This document shows, one piece after another, positions 6,091 to 9,168 of a stretch of DNA of 9,168 bases (position 1 is the stretch's first letter; each line of letters starts with the position of its first letter). Below the pieces are notes generated by a model, which saw only the letters and a program-made list of their open reading frames with translations, was not told the DNA's origin and searched no databases. Origin of the DNA: Flavisolibacter sp. (lineage in GTDB: Bacteria > Bacteroidota > Bacteroidia > Chitinophagales > Chitinophagaceae). The translations under genes and the position numbers were made by a program. The DNA is taken from NCBI GenBank assembly GCA_017745135.1, contig JAGIAB010000102.1, forward strand, positions 1 through 9,168. Reading direction: 5' to 3'.

Positions 6091-6662
6091 GAATGTGTGA
6101 ACTGACCTTTTGTAGCGTGTTGTCCTTCCGCTAACTCCTCAATCATTTTTTTATTGAAAGCTTCCAGGTCTTCAGGACTGCGGCTGGTAACTAAGCCATT
6201 ATCCACTACTACTTCTTTATCTACCCAATTGACTCCGGCATTGATCAGATCTGTTTTTACCGACCAGTAAGAAGTCATTGTCCTTCCATCCAGCATGCCG
6301 GTTTCAATTAAGGTTTGCGGACCGTGACAAATGGCGGCTAAGGGTTTTGCCTGTTCTAAAAAATGCTGTGCAAATGAAACAGCCTCTTTATTTAAACGCA
6401 GTTTATCCGGGTTCAATACTCCGCCCGGCAGAAGAAGCATGTCATAATCTTCGGGATTTGCCTCGCTTAAATTTTTATCAACGGATAATTCAATACTCCA
6501 GTGATCATGATTCCATGCTTTTACCTTATCCTTTTCGGGAGAAATAATATGAACGGTTGCGCCAGCTTGCTCCAATGCATTCATTGGACTGGTGAGTTCT
6601 ACTTCTTCAAAACCGTTCTCGGTAAGAATTGCTACTTTTTTGTCTTTAATATCTTTTGCCAT
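6084..6662 (-). CDS. DJ-1/PfpI family protein (type 1 glutamine amidotransferase-like)
   Basis: A 192-residue member of the DJ-1/PfpI superfamily, of the PfpI/YhbO/YraA type. The nucleophile elbow 'AAICHGPQ' contains Cys112 and His113. The N-terminal 'GFEEVELTSP' (17-26) supplies the conserved glutamate. 'YDMLLLPGG' (73-81) and 'GRTMTSYWSVKTDLINAGVNWVDKEVVVDNGLVTSRSPEDL' features (125-166) match the family throughout. Members are reported as stress-protective proteins with protease, glyoxalase or deglycase activities that are still debated. No signal peptide is seen, so it is cytoplasmic. It is divergent from the amidase gene with 94 bp between starts and converges with the 2H gene at a shared terminator. 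No promoter of clear Bacteroidota type was found upstream. Confidence 0.92.
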   Translation of the reverse strand: MAKDIKDKKVAILTENGFEEVELTSPMNALEQAGATVHIISPEKDKVKAWNHDHWSIELSVDKNLSEANPEDYDMLLLPGGVLNPDKLRLNKEAVSFAQHFLEQAKPLAAICHGPQTLIETGMLDGRTMTSYWSVKTDLINAGVNWVDKEVVVDNGLVTSRSPEDLEAFNKKMIEELAEGQHATKGQFTHSK

Positions 6663-6756
6663 AAAATTTTTTCTTTTTAAGCCACAAAAACCAAACCATT
6701 GGATTCTTGTTTAAAAAATGGAATTGTTATGTATTTTCAACCGCAACAAACTATTT

Positions 6757-7578
6757 ATGGGCTTGCATAAAAATCTTTTCCTGTTGTCCTCGTTAGGTTT
6801 ACTAATGATTTCCCTGGGCTGTAATCGCAGACCTTATCATTCAACAAATAAATCTTATAAAAAGCAGACGAAGCAATTAGCCAGGACTATTCAACAAACG
6901 CCGTTGAAGGATTCTATTGCAACAGGCAATTGGGTTGGTACCACCAATTTTAATTTACGTAAACCCAATTTTGTCATCATTCATCATACAGCCCAAAACA
7001 GTTGTGAGCAAACATTAAAAACTTTCACTACTGCAAAAACCCAGGTAAGTGCACATTACGTGATTTGTAAAGATGGCACCATACATCATATGCTCAACGA
7101 TTATTTAAGGGCATGGCACGGAGGTGTTGCTAAATGGGGAAACAATACCGATATTAATTCTTCGTCAATAGGAATTGAAATTGATAACAACGGTTTCGAA
7201 ACGTTTACTGATCAACAAATCAGCAGCTTATTGACTTTATTGATGACTCTTAAAAAAGCATATTCAATTCCAACAGCAAATTTTATTGGTCACCAGGATA
7301 TAGCCCCCGGCAGAAAAGTTGATCCCAATGTGTATTTCCCCTGGAAGAGATTAGCAGACAGTGGCTTTGGTATTTGGTGGAGTGATACCACCAATGTTGT
7401 GGTTCCGCCTCATTTTAATGCACTTCAGGCATTAAGGATCGTTGGTTACGATATAAAAGATTCCATTGCAGTTATTCAAACTTTCAAGAGAAAATATAAA
7501 CAAGTAGAAGATAAAACTGCTTTGCTTAACGAAGGCGATAAAAAGATTTTATATACACTATACAAAAAGTTTGAATGA
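6757..7578 (+). CDS. amiD: AmiD-like lipoprotein N-acetylmuramoyl-L-alanine amidase
   Basis: A 273-residue zinc amidase that cuts the MurNAc-L-Ala bond of peptidoglycan or its fragments. The start at 6757 gives a clean lipoprotein signal (lysine near the N-terminus, hydrophobic core, lipobox S-L-G-C, lipidated Cys22); an in-frame ATG at 6718 would add 13 residues in front of it. The Amidase_2 domain (about 70-200) has His76 in 'VIIHHTA', His121 in 'RAWHGG', Glu141 in 'GIEIDNNG', His179 in 'GHQDIAPGRKVDP' and Asp189, matching zinc ligands and catalytic residues of AmpD/AmiD. After 'FPWKRLADSGFGIWW' a helical region with 'NALQALRIVGYDI' (221-233) resembles the C-terminal peptidoglycan-binding domain of E. 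coli AmiD, an outer-membrane lipoprotein of similar length. After Cys22 comes NRRP, with no acidic export signal, so it probably faces the periplasm. A weak promoter (TTG 6707, TATTTTC 6732) fits this start. Confidence 0.9.
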   Translation: MGLHKNLFLLSSLGLLMISLGCNRRPYHSTNKSYKKQTKQLARTIQQTPLKDSIATGNWVGTTNFNLRKPNFVIIHHTAQNSCEQTLKTFTTAKTQVSAHYVICKDGTIHHMLNDYLRAWHGGVAKWGNNTDINSSSIGIEIDNNGFETFTDQQISSLLTLLMTLKKAYSIPTANFIGHQDIAPGRKVDPNVYFPWKRLADSGFGIWWSDTTNVVVPPHFNALQALRIVGYDIKDSIAVIQTFKRKYKQVEDKTALLNEGDKKILYTLYKKFE

Positions 7579-7623
7579 TATTCCCCATCGTAATTTTTCA
7601 TATTACGACTCGTTAGCTTACGA

Positions 7624-7652
7624 TTGACTTCTTATTGGAAAATTGTACCTTG
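7624..7652 (+). promoter_or_regulatory. Candidate Bacteroidota-type promoter
   Basis: TTG at 7624-7626, a 19-bp spacer, and TACCTTG at 7646-7652 fit the -33/-7 pattern of Bacteroidota. Transcription would start near 7658, just before the ATG codons at 7668 and 7674. This argues against an in-frame ATG at 7635, which would lie upstream of the -7 box, and places the start of the four-gene stretch ahead of tsaB here. Confidence 0.42.
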
Positions 7653-7673
7653 TTCTCGTTAAACCGTATGCCT

Positions 7674-8039
7674 ATGAAAGTTTTTTTACTTTCTATAGTT
7701 TTATTTTTTACCTGCACTGCTTCTGCGCAAAATGGGGTTCAAACATTGCCGACCGGTAAATACGAGACAGTAACAAAAACCACTGAAAGTAAATGGGAGA
7801 AAGGTGATATCATCCTTCTTGACGGTAATAAATACAAATTATCAACGACAAGCGAAGAAGGAGACTATCGGTTCAGTCACACCGCACAAAGAATATTCTT
7901 TACATCAGGCCCCCTGAAGGGCTTGTTTGCCAAAACTTCACTAAACAAAAATTCACCGGTTATTGTTCTGCCTGTTGCAGAAAATGACCAAATAGGCTTT
8001 AAACTTTCCGCCGAAGTCTGGTGTTATTATCGACGTTAA
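7674..8039 (+). CDS. Small secreted protein of unknown function
   Basis: A 121-residue protein that I do not recognise. It begins with a typical type I signal peptide (MKVFLLSIVLFFTCTASA, likely cut before Gln19), so it is exported to the periplasm or beyond. The mature part is about 100 residues with alternating polar and hydrophobic segments ('GDIILLDGNKYKLS', 'QRIFFTSGPLKGLF') that suggest a beta-sheet fold. It has one Cys and ends in 'WCYYRR'. The ATG at 7674 is preferred because it starts the signal peptide; ATG at 7668 (adding MP) is possible. No known domain or catalytic motif is visible. It is followed after 39 nt by a small membrane protein gene and then tsaB on the same strand, which suggests co-transcription but not a shared function. 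Confidence 0.7.
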   Translation: MKVFLLSIVLFFTCTASAQNGVQTLPTGKYETVTKTTESKWEKGDIILLDGNKYKLSTTSEEGDYRFSHTAQRIFFTSGPLKGLFAKTSLNKNSPVIVLPVAENDQIGFKLSAEVWCYYRR

Positions 8040-8078
8040 TGCTGGCAACCGATTTGCATTACTCATCCAAAAGAGGTT

Positions 8079-8288
8079 ATGAACGTTAAACGGACTTTTG
8101 GAATTATCCTTACGGTTCTCGGTATTGCAGCACTCATCTACTTTGCAACTTTATTTATTAAAGCCAGTGGCACCGAAAGACAAATTAAAATTTTGGTTGT
8201 TTACGGTTTGCTGGGCGCCATATTTTTCTTTACAGGTATCAGTCTTATCCGCAATACAAGAGATGATGCCCGGCCTCCGATTAATTAA
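8079..8288 (+). CDS. Small two-helix membrane protein
   Basis: A 69-residue protein with two hydrophobic helices, about 7-27 and 36-57, joined by a short polar loop with 'KASGTERQIK', and a charged tail 'RNTRDDARPPIN'. An inner-membrane protein with both ends in the cytoplasm is likely from the basic residues at each end. AAGAGG (8071-8076) lies just before the ATG and is one of the few clear ribosome binding sites here, although the spacing is short. Small proteins of this kind are common in Bacteroidota next to unrelated genes; no function can be assigned. An overlapping frame (8098-8319) was rejected. Confidence 0.72.
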   Translation: MNVKRTFGIILTVLGIAALIYFATLFIKASGTERQIKILVVYGLLGAIFFFTGISLIRNTRDDARPPIN

Positions 8289-8315
8289 AAACTTTTTCAT
8301 TAGTAACTTGCCGCT

Positions 8316-8987
8316 GTGAGTATTATTCTGAATATCGACACAGCGGTTCAAACCTCTTCTATTTGCCTTGCACAAGATGATCAGCCCATTTCAGTAAAGG
8401 TTAACCCTTCGCAAAAGGACAGCGCTGCCTGGTTGCACGTTGCTATAAAAGAAATATTGAACGAACATCATTTCAACTTTCAACAATTAGATGCCATTGC
8501 AGTTAGCGAAGGACCGGGGTCGTACACCGGCTTACGGGTAGGGATGGCAACAGCAAAAGGATTGTGTTATGTGTTGAACAAACCGCTTATTGCGATCAAC
8601 ACCTTGCAAATGATGGCTTCGGCTGTCCGTGGCAAACATTCAGATCTTTTATGTCCAATGATCGATGCAAGAAGAATGGAAGTATTTACGGCTGTTTTTG
8701 ACCAGGAACTGAATTTTGTTCTGTCGCCGGTCAATCTTATCCTGGATGAAAATAGTTTTCAGGATCTTCTCCGGGAGAAAAGTATTCTGTTTTTTGGAAA
8801 CGGGGCCCAGAAATTTGCGCAGGTTGTTAAACATCCCCATGCCTTGTTTGCTGCTATCGACGTCGATGCATCAGCAATGGTTGAATTATCGCACAAGAAA
8901 TTTTTGAAAGCCGAATTTGCCGATCTGGCCTACTCACAACCCTTTTACGGTAAGGATTTTCACTCATCTGCCAAACAATCTTTGTAA
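8316..8987 (+). CDS. tsaB: TsaB, tRNA threonylcarbamoyladenosine biosynthesis protein
   Basis: A 223-residue TsaB, the ASKHA-fold partner of TsaD. With TsaD and TsaE it transfers the threonylcarbamoyl group to A37 of tRNAs reading ANN codons, an essential or near-essential step. Diagnostic motifs are 'ILNIDTAVQTSSICL' at the N-terminus, 'EGPGSYTGLRVG' at 65-76, 'PMIDARRMEVF' at 114-124 and the C-terminal 'YSQPFYGKDF'. Length is typical (about 230). The GTG at 8316 is the start because an in-frame TAA lies at 8304-8306 with no other start codon between. No Shine-Dalgarno sequence is visible. It lies 27 nt after the small membrane protein gene and probably shares its transcript. TsaB itself lacks catalytic residues in the known families and acts as scaffold for TsaD, which is not in this window. 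Confidence 0.95.
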   Translation: MSIILNIDTAVQTSSICLAQDDQPISVKVNPSQKDSAAWLHVAIKEILNEHHFNFQQLDAIAVSEGPGSYTGLRVGMATAKGLCYVLNKPLIAINTLQMMASAVRGKHSDLLCPMIDARRMEVFTAVFDQELNFVLSPVNLILDENSFQDLLREKSILFFGNGAQKFAQVVKHPHALFAAIDVDASAMVELSHKKFLKAEFADLAYSQPFYGKDFHSSAKQSL

Positions 8988-9013
8988 AAAAAGCTTCATT
9001 TATACCATTTTGA

Positions 9014-9044
9014 TTTGCAATAGTGATCTCAAATACTATTTTTG
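9014..9044 (+). promoter_or_regulatory. Consensus Bacteroidota promoter of the ArsR-type gene
   Basis: TTTG at 9014-9017, a 19-bp spacer, and TATTTTTG at 9037-9044 match both the -33 (TTTG) and -7 (TAnnTTTG) elements exactly. Transcription would start near 9050, about 17 nt before the ATG at 9067. This is the clearest promoter in the window and the best single evidence that the host belongs to Bacteroidota. Confidence 0.7.
9019..9040. promoter_or_regulatory. Inverted repeat over the ArsR-type promoter, candidate autoregulatory operator
   Basis: AATAGT (9019-9024) and ACTATT (9035-9040) are inverse arms 10 bp apart. They lie between the -33 and -7 elements and overlap the -7 box. ArsR-family regulators commonly bind imperfect dyads over their own promoter, so autoregulation is likely in principle. 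The arms are short and A/T-rich, so chance is not excluded. Confidence 0.35.
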
Positions 9045-9066
9045 TAATAACAAGAGGATCACCTAT

Positions 9067-9168
9067 ATGACTAACGAATTACTTGAACCGGCAGTTTCTT
9101 CCACTGAACTTAGGATCGATGTCATTCAGCTTAAAAAAGCGGCACTGATCCTGAGAGCTGTGAATCAC
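9067..9168 (+). CDS. Probable ArsR-family winged-helix regulator, 3' end outside window
   Basis: Only the first 34 codons are present. The segment 'IDVIQLKKAALILRAVNH' (17-34) resembles the first helices of Bacteroidota ArsR/SmtB-type regulators, in which 'LKKAALILRAxNHKLR' precedes the winged-helix domain. The ATG at 9067 is supported by AGAGGA at 9053-9058, a good ribosome binding site 8 nt upstream, and by the consensus promoter before it. It starts 79 nt after tsaB and has its own promoter. The DNA-binding helix and any metal-binding cysteines lie beyond the window, so the family call rests on a short match and the ligand is unknown. Confidence 0.62.
   Translation, partial: MTNELLEPAVSSTELRIDVIQLKKAALILRAVNH

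Noticed and set aside
7588..7608. Hairpin after the amidase gene as an intrinsic terminator
   Set aside because: The 7-bp stem (TCGTAAT/ATTACGA) is A/T-rich with a 7-nt loop and no T-tract follows, so termination is doubtful.
7635..7673. Longer start of the small secreted protein at 7635
   Set aside because: It lies upstream of the likely -7 box (7646-7652) and would place a polar segment before a normal signal peptide.
8098..8319. 73-codon frame overlapping the small membrane protein
   Set aside because: It overlaps in another frame; the 8079-8288 frame has a ribosome binding site and two well-formed membrane helices.

Overview
The window looks like chromosomal DNA from a Bacteroidota bacterium, most likely the Chitinophagaceae or a near relative. 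The reasons are moderate-to-low GC, weak or absent Shine-Dalgarno sequences at most starts, several promoter candidates of the Bacteroidota type (TTTG or TTG, about 19 bp, then TAnnTTTG), and the protein types present. The family assignment is inferred from the style of the sequences, not from a search. No RNA gene, CRISPR array, insertion sequence or attachment site was seen, and every gap between genes is shorter than 150 bp.

Layout. Positions 2-1879 (+) hold the 3' part of a large GAF-domain protein that enters from the left edge. Convergent to it is a minus-strand set, read from right to left: umuD (5346-4915), umuC (4906-3629), a Fpg/Nei-family DNA glycosylase (3592-2861) and a membrane-anchored alpha/beta hydrolase (2798-1893). 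The first three are tightly spaced (8 and 36 nt) and look like one DNA-damage operon. The hydrolase follows after 62 nt that contain an 18-bp tandem repeat. Divergent from umuD is a 2H phosphoesterase gene (5420-6019, +). The 73-bp region between them carries two nested inverted repeats over the likely promoters. A strong hairpin terminator separates the 2H gene from a convergent DJ-1/PfpI gene (6662-6084, -). Then come plus-strand genes: an AmiD-like lipoprotein amidase, a small secreted protein, a two-helix membrane protein, tsaB, and the first 34 codons of a probable ArsR-type regulator that runs off the right edge behind a near-perfect Bacteroidota promoter.

The most notable observation is that the UmuD homologue has lost both residues of the self-cleavage dyad. 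The Ser corresponding to E. coli Ser60 is Ala64, and the Lys corresponding to Lys97 is Arg101. The rest of the fold is intact and the gene sits directly before an apparently complete umuC. This suggests a Pol V accessory protein that cannot process itself, in an operon with a base-excision glycosylase and facing a 2H phosphoesterase across a shared palindromic control region. The glycosylase also has a non-canonical zinc finger.
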